Positions 13,431-26,866 of a DNA stretch of 64,000 nucleotides are shown in pieces (the stretch's first letter is position 1; the number at the start of each line of letters is the position of its first letter). The notes under the pieces were generated by a model. It was not told the origin of the DNA, made no database searches, and saw only the letters and a list, made by a program, of their open reading frames with translations. The position numbers and the translations under genes are program-made. Origin of the DNA: Drosophila pseudoobscura (Eukaryota; Arthropoda; Insecta; Diptera; Drosophilidae); the NCBI RefSeq assembly GCF_009870125.1, contig NC_046679.1, positions 11,408,001 through 11,472,000 of the forward strand, read 5' to 3'.

Positions 13431-16400
13431 GTTCCGCATTCGCAACACGTAGTCGACGCATTTGTCGTCCGTTAATCAGTGCCTTGATTTTTGAAGATTT
13501 ATGACATGGCGGTGTGCAGTTTTGAGCAATACGGGGATTGTGTTCCTGTGCGACTTTAAGCATTTTCATATGCAAAGAAATTCTAACGATACCGTCAATT
13601 AATTGCTTAATCTGGCTAAATTGCCCCTGCTCAGATCCCCTCGACTTGCTCGTTTCTCTGTGCCTGCCCCGTTCATCATCGTTACAGCCATTTGCACTTG
13701 CAAGGGATGGATATCCATCCCGACCCTCACGGCGGGGACAGGGAGCAGCTCATCCCCATTCCCATCCCCATCCCGGCTCCCATTCCTGGCCTCGGATCCG
13801 GCATTGACTTGTACAAGAAAAACCAATTAAAATGAAAACATGCAACGTGCCATGGAGCAATTTATTGCATATGTATTGCTGTTGTATGGCTTTTCTCTCG
13901 GTTCCTCCATCTACGAGCGGCTACCCCTGCCTCGAGTCGCCTGGTCTTTATCCTGTGTGCGCATCAATGGCTCATTAACAGGGGAGCGGGCAGATCTGTC
14001 GATAAAGTATTCCACACATTCGTCCATGTTGATTCGTTTAATGCAACCAATTCAGTCAAAAGTTGCCTCCCCCCAGCCACCCAGCCACCAGCCCACTCCC
14101 CCATCTCAACCAGCCCAGACACTTTATACCGATATATATGTACATAGACTGCATATTTGTGTTATTGCTAAATACCATGGTTTCTTGGCTTATTGCTTTT
14201 TCCACATGCTCGAAGGCCCACAAAGCCCACATAGAGACAGACACCCGGGGAGGAGACTGCCACATTTCAAGTTGATTAATTAATTCCTGAATTATGTTCC
14301 CTGGCCAGAGGAATGCCCGTCCTAGCCCACACGGTCATAATGTATTTTCTTTGGCTTCTTCTTAGACACTGCACAAGTCCGAGTGTGGGTGACCGACCAC
14401 TGTTTGTTGTGAGACCAGAGGGAAACATTATCATAGCATTAATTGCTTGTTTAGTTCGTGTTTGCCCAGTGCCGGACCTTTTAGTTCTGCTCTCGGTTTA
14501 TTGAGACCTTGCTAACTTGTTGAACAGCAAATAATTTCATTTCTGTGCAGCACCGACTGCAAAGTTTCGCCTGCTGTTTCCTCCCTTCCGCAAGTCTGCA
14601 GCGGATGTTGCAAATGCCAGAACAACGGCCAAGATACTGCCTCGAGGCCCAGCCAGGCGGCAAGCAAACTTTTGCGGCTGCCTCACTGCACTTGTGTCTA
14701 TGTTGGGCTCAATTGAAAAAGTGACACATGTGTGCCGCATTTGTTGTTTCGCTTCTTGTTCGTGTGCATTGGCGTAATTAATTTGAAGCGGCGCCAGAAA
14801 CGGATGTGTCTACCCCCAGCCACTGCCCCTGCCACAGCCCCATATGCTAATTGTGCGCATCCGTTTCCGCCAATGCAAAATTTCCAAAGTGCCCCAAATG
14901 TTCGTTGTCGTTGTGGCATGTCAATTAGAAAGTGAGATATCAGGACAAGCGAAAAGAAACCCCCACTCGAGTCCGTCTTAAATAAAACCATTTTCAGTCC
15001 ACACTCAAGTTGCTTTATGGCTCCAAATATTTGCATTATTCCTCAATATGCCGGGCACACGTTTATATTGCACCCATTTCGCACAGCTGACACACTCAGC
15101 CACTGACAAGGACACTGTTCCCATCCCATCATCCCATCGCCTACGGCACTTCTGTCTCTCTGCTGTCACTCGGCGCGGCAGCTGTTTAAAATTCAATAAA
15201 AAAAAAAAAAATAATAACAATATTCCAGCGCATGTAAATTGTGCCTAATAAAAGTCTTATTGAATTTACAATATGCCTCCGGACAGAGAGCATTATTTAT
15301 TCAGAATCCTCCACATATGTAAGCATCATCTCCCTCTACTGGTCGTTTGGTCTCCGGTCATTTCAAGGATTTTGCTTTCAAACACACACAATATTTCCTC
15401 TGACTTTAGAAAATCAACTGGAGACCACACTTGCAAAATCATAATTACAGCTAAATCCTCTGGAATTCTCTATTTGGTAATACGTGTTTTGCTTACATTT
15501 ATAATAAATGTCTTCAAACAAAAATATTTTGCACGTGGCGACTTTACTTTCAGGAAACAACATAATCTGCCAATGCCTGGAAGTTTTTGGAGCAAATTAT
15601 GGAATACAATCGATTCATTCTATGGTTCAGTTGGGCACAACATTGTACATATAATTTGTAGACAAAATAGTTTTTTAGTTTTAGAAATACAATCAGGCAG
15701 ACTCCGGTTTGCAATACGTTTTGAGCAATAATGTTTCCTTTTCGTTGTTAGGTGCTCCCGTTTTCGCAAATATTGGGGTGCGCTATTTTTGGTTCGTGGA
15801 GTCCTTCTATCTACGAGTATTAGGATAACACCGCGTTTTTATTTCACAAACTCAATGCATATATGTACAAAAAATGTGCGAATTTTGAATTCGTAGAATA
15901 TCGAGCAGATTCCTGGGCTTGCGGGCATTGATATTTCACAATATATCGACTTGAATACTGTTGCTGATTCCTGTACAACCTTGCATACGCATATGTACGA
16001 ATGTGTACGTAGAACAGAGTGTTCTCAAGTGCACATACTCGTAATCTCTCTGTATTGGGAGTTGATTTGTCATGCACGTAGCGTTTGTCACATCAACAAA
16101 TACACCCACAGATAAGCAGACAAACAGGCAGAGGGTCTACACGAGAGACGGAGAGAGAGAGTGATGTACGAGTGTGCATTGGCAATTGTCACTTTTGTTG
16201 ACTGACATTGACGTGAAATGTTTTTTCATAAACTACGCTCCGGAATTTGCGAGCAGCCCTCTAGCCCTGGGCCCTCTATCCTCTACTTCGGCGTATGTGG
16301 ATACGGATGCGGATGTGGTCTAGCGTTAAGAATTCCATTGCCCCAAAAAATGTGCGCTTTCTTCAACTTAATGAAAAAGTTTTTATTGCCACGTCAGAGA

Positions 16401-19400
16401 CACACACATGCGTACGAGTGTGAGTATGAGTATAGGACATTCACGCGAGTAAACTATGAGGGATGGCTCAGGCCGGGTCGCATAATAAATGAAGCGCCAG
16501 GAGGCGTGGCGAGGGTGTCCGGGAATCCGATGCCCGGCCCAAGGCCCTAGGCCCCAGGAGATTGATGACACTCTTCAAACTCGTTTGGAGCGCATCAGCA
16601 GCCCAGGGCTTTCATGTTCAATTAAAAGCACAAGAGCCTCAGATCAAAACCCAATGACGCCTCGGCACTCAAGGGGCCTGGCCCAGACCAGCCCGAGCCA
16701 AGCCCAGAGCAGACCCAAGGAGCCGCCAAGCACTCGCATTACTCATACGTTATAAACACATTAAAGGCGCAGGCGGCCGCATAAAATCTAAACAATAATT
16801 ACACATGCGACCAGCATGGGGCAGAGCCAGGGCACAACCTCAGTGCAGTTGAACAGACATATGTTTCGACGATGGCTCCCGGGAGAGTTCGAGTGGGTCC
16901 ACGTCCCTGCCGGTGTCTGTGTCCGTGTCCGTGCTCGGGCACGGCGAGCTCGGTGCCCATAAACGTAAGTGAATTAACCATTCAACTAACATTACGGCCA
17001 TTAAATCATTTTTGTGTGCCCTGCGACCGGATGTCGGTAAAGGCAAAGGCAAAGGCAACTCCAGGAAGCTCCCGCATTGAGGCGTGTGCGCGTCTGCTCG
17101 TCCGCCTGTCCTGCTGCATACTTTTGGGGGGCCCCTTTGCCCAAACACAATAGAACATGTAAACTAATTTGATGTGCCTGCCTCACCTAGGGAAAGCTTT
17201 CCCACCGCCGAATACCCTTGTGCGTGTGCCCTGCAATTGAAATTTGAACTACAAAGTGCGTGGAGCCGCAGCAATTTGATGAGTGGTTGGGCCTGCCACC
17301 CCCTGCCCCGTCCGCGTGATGGGCGGGCGTGGTGGAAAAGTGTTTACAGCGGTGCAATAAATTGCGCCCAGCACGCGATGCCCGGCCCCCTGCCGGCGAC
17401 GAGCTAACGCAAACACCTCGCCACGAGGGTGCGGCAGGCCAAGTGCAATGGCATCTGGCAGTGCTGTGCGGGGGCGGGGGCGTGACTGTGGTCGTGGCTC
17501 ACCGAAGCAGGGGGCATTAACAAGGCGTCAAAAGGTGCGATTAAGTCGAGCGAAGCACCACACAAAAGACGCCGAGCGGGCAGAAATCAATTTATGACTC
17601 ACGCACACCTTTCGGAGCTCCAGGAGCTGGCCGGGGAGTATCGGTGTGAACAGTTTAGTTCCACAATGTGCTGATTTGATTTCAAGAACTGAGCAGCGAA
17701 CAATGCCACTAAATAGGTTGATATGTGTTTATGTGTTTCCGTTTGGTTCAGTTAGGGGTTTTCCACAATTCCACAGGGAACTAAAATGAAATAAGCGGCT
17801 CGGATAGTATCCATTTTCATTTGTTTTTTAATCTACGAGTACCCCGGGATCGATAAATCTGTTTTTCAACAAGCTATTACTTATCGAAAGTGAATGTTTT
17901 AAATGGAATGTGCAAATGTTTAACTGAACCTGCGTTTAACTGCGAAAAAAGTATAACAAAAATTCGAATAGAGTTACTTCATGACTCCAAAAAGTGCTGA
18001 ATAATTGATGTTGGGGGACCGACCCGAATGACACCTATCAGACAGGAAGCACAAACAAGCCATCAGCCGACTGTCACCAGCCGCCACCATTCGCCCAAAA
18101 TATGAACTTTCGGCCTTGCCACATTCTATTGGCGTGTACTTCGGGAAGGAAAGACAGGGCGCTATCTTTATGGGGCAAGGAGGTGAAATAAATACCTTAA
18201 CGAGCACTGAGCGGCGGTGAAGTGCGTCGGCAAAATGAGCCGTAAAAGCAATCAATTTGCCATGTGTTCTGCTGGAATCTCCACGGCGGCAAATGAAAAT
18301 GCAAATGGGCACGCAATCAAACAAGGTATTGTGCGGGGAGATGGCAGGCAGAGAGCAGGAGAATTTTCACAGATTTATTTGCATTCGCATTGCCCCCTCC
18401 TGAACCTAGTCCTGGTCCTGGTCTGTGCGTGCGCAAAGTGAGAGCAAACAATTGAGGGGCGAGCCTAAATCAAAATCCTGGTGGGCTCCTTTGATAACAC
18501 ACTTTTCTGATAAATACGATATGTAATTGCAAATATTTATTTGTGCGCACGTATGCCAAAATAAATACAAGGCCTACACAGGGATGCGAAAAATAAATAC
18601 ATATAAAATAACACCAGCTTGCGTCCTCACACTTGGCTGGAGTACCCTTGTGCCGAAGCCGGTCCAGAACGTGACGCTGTCAACGCTTGTAATTTTTAAT
18701 GGCAACTCTTGGAATTTATGACTCAATACCACGACCCACGAGGGCAACACACACATAATAAGGAGACAGGGGGCTTGGGGCTCTGTGCAGCATTTAAATG
18801 GCTGAAGGGCCATTTCCGCCACAACTCTGGCTGGGAAAACCCTGGAAAAGGGCAATTGAAAGTGCAAAAATATTGGCCACGGTCGCCAGTGTTGGGGTTG
18901 AGGTCGCTGCACTCCAGGCCGGGTCAAGCAGCATCCCCCGGACGGAACCACGGAATATGCAAACATAGCGAAGCCGGAGAGAACACCCCACCTCAATGGC
19001 AAGTGTTCGGATTCGCAAAAATTAGTTCGAGGGGTGCATAAATTTATGAACATTCTGGCGTTTCGGGGGAGAGTGTGATGCTCCGGGGGTGGCTAGAATT
19101 TTGTATTTAAGTGGCATATGTTCGTGTTCGTATAAATGTTAAATTTTTAATTGATTCCAGCAGACTCCACGGTGAAGGGGTTCTTATTTTCAATTACAGC
19201 TCAACATGTGCCAACGGAGCGTATGAGCGTTATTATGCAGTAGTCATTTCAAGCATACCTCTGACAAGCACCCTCATAAGATAGTCGTTGATCTGGCTCT
19301 GTGGGGAAACTGTGGTGAATGGAAGCCACGACTGTAACGGATTGCATGCTTTTCCGGCCTGGGCATCCCCCATTTTCAAGCTTGTGGATTCAGAATGCTC

Positions 19401-20494
19401 AAGGTAGTACGTTGGAAGTGGCTGATCTGAGCCGAACGGTCTCTTGAGTACGTTAGCCACTCGGAGGGGGCAACGGTTTGAATTGTGCAATGTGCAATTA
19501 GCTGTTAAAACTTATCATCATCATTTTCATGGCGTTTTCGGCTTGAGAAATGTGTAAGATTTCACTTGAATAGTATAGCTTTAATCCATAAGTTAACTCA
19601 GTATAAAATGATTATTTGGCTTCACTGAAACTTCCCTGCTTTCCCTGTGTCCATTAAAATGAGGGATAAGAGCACAGTGCCAGCCATAACTGGCCCACAA
19701 ATCGTGAGCGAAACTAGCCGAGCGCCGCCATTACGTAGTCTCGTACCGGGAACAAATGTAGCCGAAGGTTGGGAGTCAAACGTGCGCATTCCACACACCC
19801 GTAAACTAGCTGGAAGAGCAACAGGAACTTTGGGGAATCTTGGAAGTTTGTTTGCCCACTGGCAGGCATGGCTGCTCACGGAAGGGGTGGAGCGGAAGAG
19901 TAGAGGAAACATCATCAGCTCGCTCTGGTTTAATGGCCATCCCAACCCCATCCCAGCCGCCCACTCACCTGGCTCAGTTGCTTAATTGTGGCCAGGATTT
20001 CGGTAGTTTTCGCAGCCAGGGCCAGGTGTATCATGCTCTTTGGACATGGGATGTGGCTTTGCCTTAGGCATTGGCTTTGTCATGGGCTTTGCAGTCTGTC
20101 CGGCAGTGAGGGGCCTTTTTGTTTCCGTTCATATGTTAATATGTGAGCCAAAGGTCGGGGCCGTACGCCGACCCTGCTGCCCCCCATTGTTTGTCTCTAA
20201 TTAAAAGCCGCACACATGGCCCCATGCTCGGGCTCTCGGGTTACAATTTAACACTGTCACGCATCGTTTCGTGCCACTTTTGGCCAAAAGGCGAAGGTAA
20301 ACGCAAAAAGCCAACGGAAAGGGCAAGGCCTAATCACTGAGACGGGTCGGCGTCGGCTCGTACGCACGCCCGCCCAAGAGTTACAATTAGTCTAATGAAA
20401 GCGGCATCAGACTGCGTAATTTTGTGGCCAATTTTCATTTGGGATCCGTCCAGCACAGTCAGACTGAGAGCTTTTCTCTGGAACTGTCTTTGTC

Positions 20495-20514
20495 TGTTTG
20501 TTTGTTTGTTTGTT
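20495..20514. repeat. (TGTT)5 microsatellite
   Basis: Five tandem TGTT units in intergenic DNA. Confidence 0.85.
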
Positions 20515-21820
20515 TTATGCGTGCATTTGCCTTTTGCCAATTAAAATAAATTATAATCCAATTTATCCGAAAAAGGACAAACGAATTAATTCTGCACTTT
20601 CTCAGAACTTTACACAATTACCCTCAGATTTATAGCATTGCAGACAGCGACAGCGATGGTGATGGCGACGTTGGCAACAAAGTCACGAGTCGCGAGTCGC
20701 GAGACAGGAGTCGGCAAGCTTCATTGTCTCTGGGGAAGTAGATTCATTTGCTTAAAATGCGGATTGTAAAGTGTAATGAAAGGCCTTCATCGTTCGATGG
20801 GATGTCGCAGACAGAGTGATGTCGGATGTCTGATGTCTGTCTGGGCATTTCCTTTCTCTTCTGTTCTGTTCGGTTTTTCCTTTCTTTCTGTTTGCTTTTC
20901 TGCCATCGCCGGGCTAAAGCGATTTTCCCTTTCCCATTGGCTTCGACCAGAGCTTGAGCAGCGCTGTCGAAATCATTTTGAAGGATAAAAGTTAAATGTC
21001 CCCCACAGGGAATTTCCATCTACTCTAACCATTAACCAAACAATTTAATAGCTCGAAGTCCAGGCCCAAAAAAGTTAAGCAAAAAATTAGTGGCCATTGC
21101 ACGGCTCTTGGTCCCGTAAGCTCGGGGCTAAGAACACAGTGTCAGAATTTAATTAAAGTCCGACGATGAGCACGCAACAACAGGCTAAAAAGTTTGCCAA
21201 AAATGAAAAGTGCAGCTCTGGTTATAACCCACCATTTAAAGGGTCAAATAACAATACACCTGGCCAAATTCATAAATAGAATGCGATTTGAGCTATGGGC
21301 GATCTGTAAAACCAAAATGTTTCCATTGCTACATTTTTTCAACAACTTTTTGGTAGTCTCCCAGATGTGGTTTCATGTGTGTTACGAGTGCAAAAATAAC
21401 TTTTTCGCAATTATTAGCATTTTTGTGTTGTTTATAGAGAATAAAACAAACAGAAGTACTCACTAGATTGAATCTTGGATCTTAAATCTATAATAAACAA
21501 GTGGAGTAGTATCGCTTGTGATGCATAGATGTGTCGTATAATACATGTAAATATCTTTAAAAGAACATATGAGAGCCGAACAGGGACTCGTCCTATAAAA
21601 AACCACCTTATCTTTACCCAAGGAAGACAAAGATAGATGGTCATATTCACTGAATTTCGCGACCTTTTTCTTAATAGACATGTCAATACTGTCTAGACTA
21701 TTAATCAGTATTAAGAGTGAATATACTTTGTCAGTCAATCTTTAAAGGCAATCTCTTAGATATATTTCTTGAGCCTGCACGATTTAAACATATTCGTATT
21801 ATACAAAAAAACTGAATAAC

Positions 21821-22090
21821 GAGGGGGAACGTTGTGAGTTGCAGCGGAGACCGCAACTCTACACCGTTACCCGATACTTATGACTTATGCCGATACGGTA
21901 TGACTATCCTTCGGCAGACGCCGCTAATATTAAACGACACGATCGAATCAGTCGACTCGGCTATTGATGCTGATAAAGAATATATATATACTTCCTGGGG
22001 TCGGAAACGATTCCTTCTGGACGTTACACACATCCATTTTCACCACAAATCTAATATACCCCTATACTCATTTTGAGTATCGGGTATAAA
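21821..22090. mobile_element. DINE-1/INE-1-type non-autonomous Helitron fragment
   Basis: The left part carries GTTGTGAGTTGCAGCGG followed by a complementary CCGCAACTC, forming a short hairpin (21836-21859), then CCGATACT. The right part carries CTCGGCTATTGATGC, a TATATATA run, GGGGTCGGAAACG and TTCCTTCTG, and ends with TACCCCTATACTCA and a terminal CGGGTATAAA. These segments match, in reverse complement, the end of the INE-1/DINE-1 family as I remember it (TATACCCGTTACTC and so on). The copy is short, diverged and has no coding capacity. Exact ends are uncertain. Confidence 0.72.
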
Positions 22091-25000
22091 GACAAGAATG
22101 TTTCCTAACAGTATTTCCTTTCGTTACTTTAATAAAACGAAGTACACTTTAATATGTATTAAATGAATCAGAAGACATATTGTGACCTTTCTGGCGACAA
22201 AGCCATTAGTGGCAGCGACAGGTAACGGGTACAAAACTATTTATCCTCTCTTCCTGGTGTCCTCGTCCTTGCTGACAATGAGCAGAATTCATGTGGCTAA
22301 CTACCTGTGGATATATGTGTGTACCCTGGCCGACCCTGCCGCCTTGGCCCATGCATGCTGCAAATTGGAAAATAACTTCGGCCGACAGAAACAATGCCGG
22401 GGTTGGGTTTGTGCTTGGGCCTGGCCCCTGCAGTTGCATTCGGACCTAGGGACTGGGGACTGGGGGCTGGGAGCTTTGGCCTGGGGGCTGTGTGCGTGTC
22501 TGTTTTAATTAGTGAATGCAGAGCGTTGAGTGTCTGCTAGTTGTGGGTATCCCAGAAGGATATGAGCACGGAGCATACCCTTTGATTTGACGACCTTAAG
22601 TTTGTGACAGCTGTAATTAGTGATAAAGGCAATTAAAATGGAGAAAAGTTCCGGCAAAAAATGTCGGACAGCCTCATTGGCGTGTCAATCCCGATGCCGG
22701 TCCGGTGTCGTCGGAGCTCGTGTTCCCCCAGCTCTATTTATTATTTAATGGCGAATCTTTAAAGCTCGAATTCCTCTCTGGCGGCAAAGTTTGAGCGTTG
22801 ACAGCTCCGGCACATCAGTCGGCAAAAAGTCTCTCCCAGGCTGTAGAGCTCCGAGGCTGACTCTAAAGTGGTAAAAACTTTTGCGGTGATAAGCGTCGAG
22901 CAACTCTGATACTGGCTGGGGCTGCCGCTGCCTGTCTCGACCCGGGCGGGGTGGTGCTGTCGGTGGTGTTGCTGGTGTCGGTGGTGATGGTGGTGATGGC
23001 GATGGCTTGTGGCATCGCATGAAAGTATGCAACAGTTTTTTGGCTTCCGCATCATGCCCAACTTGTTACTGCAGCCACAAGGAAGTCAAGATTATGTCTG
23101 CCCCCGCTGCCGGTGCTGCTGCTGTTGCTGGTGCTGTTGCTGCTGTTTTGGGGTTGATGCCGCATTGTTGCTGGGGCTGCCTTTGCATCTGGTTTTGTCG
23201 TCATATCAGTTCTCGTCTGAATAGACACGTTATCTATACACAATATGGCTTAAAGTGAGCTCGACATGGCCATCGAGGTGTGAGCTGGTCTGGAAGGCAC
23301 TGCACGTTTTGAATGATACTCTCGGCCGCAGCTCCGTCTCAGCTTCAACTGAACTCGTTAGCCTGCTCAGCACACAATGTCATGCATTTCTTTGTATTTT
23401 TCAGTCCCTGCCCCTGCCTCCGACTCTGGCTGTGTTTCTGTCTCAGACGTGCCATTGTGTTCACACAATCTCGTTCTCCCAGTCCCAGCCCCTGCCGCAG
23501 ACCAAACTCACACAGAGACTCATGTGCCGGCAACTTTTGGACGCTTGAGCTTTGCCAGCAATTATCAACTGCCAAATTCAGGGCACAAGTTCTTGCGGCT
23601 GCTCGTTAGCCACACTCGTTTCTGCATAGTCACAGTCTCATATGCAGATTAATCAACTGAAATAAATCTAAATGAAGGCACTTGACACCTGCACAACGCA
23701 ACGCAATTCAATTGAAACTCTCATATCAACAACATTCCGCAATAAGTTGGGACCTCGACTCGCAACAATGCAATATTTTATAGCCAAACAGCCGTCCACC
23801 TGTACAAAAAGGACCACTGGGAGCACATGCCTATGCCTCTCCCCTCCATGCTACATAAATTTGATTCGTTCGACAGGCCGCCTTGATATGCCTGCGCTCG
23901 CACAATGGCCTCCGAGTGGGAAGCGTTTGGCTACACATTGAGAAACTACAAGAGGTAGAATACGATCTCAGAACATTTAATTTATTCGTTGAACATGCAT
24001 GGGGATCGTAAGCCATCAGGCTGTAAGTAATATATAAAGATCCTGTAGGGCCTACTGTATCCAATTCTATATCCACAAGATCTCCTTTCTACCTAATCCG
24101 CTCTCATTGCTCGAGATAGGATCTTTGCTAATTTTACGCTAGTAAATTTCTCTGAGTGTATTACTGCAGCTACTGTTGAAATTCTATGGCAAAGTTTAAG
24201 CTTAGAATTGCACTTTATTTCATTGGACGACACTCGAATCGGCATAAATAATTCATGCTTGATAAATTAAACAATATACTAAGCAGTCATTTGTTATGCA
24301 TAAAGTATACGCCATGTGCGCCAGACTGTAACACACCCAGGCACCGACACACACCGACACACAGACAAGAGAGAAGAGATACAGAGGACGTTGCCATTGC
24401 AATAAGCGACAATTGCAACGCCTGCAAGGCCCAAAGCGGAAACGGAAACGTGCATAGTGCATGCCATTTGCACAAATATGGCATGGGGTTGGGGGCGGAT
24501 GGTAAAGGGAAGGAGCCACTACCACTATGCATTGTCTGTAAACAATTTGTTGTTGCGATGCCCGTTTATTTATGGCTATTCAGGAGAACTCCCACTGTAA
24601 AGAGGCTCAACAATAAAGATGACTGTGAATCGTGGCTTTTCTACCAGTACTTTCATTGTTCGGAGTTTTTGGAATAAAGTTATGGATTAAAAATTAATGT
24701 TATGGCTCGAACCCTCGATTGAGACAACGCACAGCAAAGTGTGCCCCCGGTAACCCAACTAACCTTGAAAATTACTCATAATTACTGCTGGTTGGACTTA
24801 TGTATGTACCATTGCCGGGGGGGGAGGTGCCGCAGTGCAAACACAACAGTAATTATGTAATGAATAAAAGCCACATTACCATTGCAGCCGTTGCGGCCAG
24901 CCACGGCAACTAAGGGGGCGACGCGGGAAGTAAAGTCAGGGAGCCTGGACCCTAAATGACGCCTGTCGTGTGTCGCTCTTTTCAAATGCCTAGGCGTCAG

Positions 25001-26602
25001 ATACTGTAATTGAAATGAGAATTACTGCAGTCAGCAGGGAAGGTCAGGGTCGGGTAGGGAGGTTAAGCTTGTGCTGCAGGACCACCAGCACCCCCAAACC
25101 GAACAGTTTCGTCCCCTCGTCCCCCCCGGTCCCCTGTGTGTGGTACGCGGTGGCTGATGGTAGAATGGGGCGAACATAATTACGTGTACGGTACGTCATG
25201 TGTTACAAGGCAGCATAATTTAAGTTGATACGTCGACTAAAGCTTGGTAAAATGTATTTCGGTAAAGCCGAACAAAGGAGCAAAGTAGCCGAGCACACAT
25301 ACACACACAGAAACACTTGCACGCACACACACTCGTGCCGAGCAATTTACTTGCGCTTTGTTGTGCAGAAAGCGGAAGATTTTAATGATGCTGCCGTCGG
25401 GCGTCGGCACTGGTAATGGTACCAGCACTGGTGGAGTGGTGCCACTGGCATTTGGCGTTTCCGGCAACCACTGATGATGAGACGCCACTGCCGATTTAAA
25501 TTAATTACTGCTAAATATTTGCTTTTGCCGCCACTTGATGCAGTCCGACGAAAGTCGGTGGGAAATTGGCTCTCCCGCCATGTTATGTGATGGTGTGGAA
25601 ATCGATGGTGGTGCCGGATAGGTAGCCATCGATACACGTAGCTCTGACTACTACTAGCTGCCAACAGGCAGCGTCATAACAGACGCCCAAGAAACAAGAC
25701 AAACAGAATTAATTTAATTTGCTCAGTGAGCGAACCAGGATGTAGACTTCGTCCCGGCGTGTCGGTGTTCGTGTCTGCATGCGAGTATCAGGGATTAAGT
25801 CCCATGAAGTTTAATGCAATTTAAAACGCATCAATTTTCTGTGACACTGCAGCGGACGTTGTCATCTTCGCGCTGTGGCGAAGAATGGATTTTCATGCTG
25901 CCATGTGCGTGGAAAATGCCATTTAAGCAGCAATAATAAAGCAGTTCCATGGGATGCATGCAGTGCGTCCTTTACCTGGCTGAGACTGAGCTGCCACATA
26001 AACTTCAGGCGCTTGGCTTTGCGCCTCGACGGCAATAAGGGTTTTTCTCCACATACTCTTAATTTATTATAAATATGCAGCGACCACGAATTACCTCTCG
26101 GTGCAGCCACTTGATTGAGCTGTTATTGATGGGTTCAACAATTTAATTTTGCCAATTCTTTGACTGATCATTGTCTGTGGCTGGTATCAGGCAGGTATGA
26201 GTATTGTATTATGCGGTGGTCGTTGGAAATTAGAGCTTCCACATTGAGGTCGAAGAGTGGCTCAAGATTGAGGCAAAGTTTTCGACCTTAGGGGTGTTTT
26301 CTCTTTTAAGGTCTGAGTTTTCCCAACTGCCGCTGGAATGTATTGTTTCAGCTGGTCCTCTCCATCGCCATGGCCCAGACTTTGCTCCTGTTGCATGCAA
26401 CTTCTTTAACTTCGCCGTCGAGTTGATCAAATATTTCGGTGTTTGCGCCAAGTTGCAATCTGGGCCTGGGGTGGACGGCAAGCTTCTGGTCGCTTCTTGG
26501 CCTCCTCTTCAACAATGGCAAGAAAGAAAATAAATAGTGCGAATAATTTAAAAGCAAACTCTGAGTTTGTTGGCTTTGGGTAATTTATTTTGTCTTCAAA
26601 AC

Positions 26603-26866
26603 TTATGCAAATTGTTGAACTGAATACGGCCACTTTCCACAGCTAGCAACTTCCGACGTACAGCACTTGGATCTACAACAAAGAGCCCAACAGCTCAACA
26701 GATCGGTGCCCAGAATCCTAAGCTCTACTGCGAAACATTCATCGATTCGTGGAGGAACATTGTAGTCGTCAAAATCCACCAAAATCTGTGGATCCACCAG
26801 CCTATTTTTTGGCATCCGATGCCTGTTCGAGAGTTTCCTGGCTGCTCGATTGATTGATAATGGCAT
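26603..26866 (-). CDS. Candidate small cysteine-rich protein, 87 aa (speculative)
   Basis: An ATG-started frame of 87 codons (in-frame second ATG at 26815) on the minus strand in otherwise gene-free DNA. The middle part (DPQILVDFDDYNVPPRIDEC) has the varied residue mix of real protein. The C-terminal third has seven cysteines in 19 residues (CWALCCRSKCC then CG). An AATAAA signal on the same strand (plus 26584-26589) lies 13 nt after the TAA. There is no signal peptide, no recognised family and no obvious promoter. It could equally be chance: codon use is unremarkable, and one exon of this size is expected in 60 kb. Confidence 0.25.
   Translation of the reverse strand: MPLSINRAARKLSNRHRMPKNRLVDPQILVDFDDYNVPPRIDECFAVELRILGTDLLSCWALCCRSKCCTSEVASCGKWPYSVQQFA

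Larger units (their letters stand above)
8290..26580. other. Long intergenic region, no recognised gene
   Basis: About 18 kb without conserved coding sequence that I can recognise. Open frames are short and start in poor context, and many come from simple repeats. Contents seen: a GATACA repeat (13401-13430), an A-run near 15198-15213, a TGTT repeat (20495-20514), a DINE-1-like fragment (21821-22090) and AT-rich blocks (about 15440-15700 and 21190-21800). Such a gap between small fly genes is often enhancer DNA or an unannotated long non-coding RNA, but nothing here decides between these. Confidence 0.55.

Noticed and set aside
15273..15731. 152-codon plus-strand frame
   Set aside because: It lies in AT-rich DNA with low-information hydrophobic and basic residues, and no family or conserved signal.
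24700..24725. GGCTCGAACCC, resembling a tRNA B box
   Set aside because: No A box, acceptor stem or cloverleaf can be built around it.
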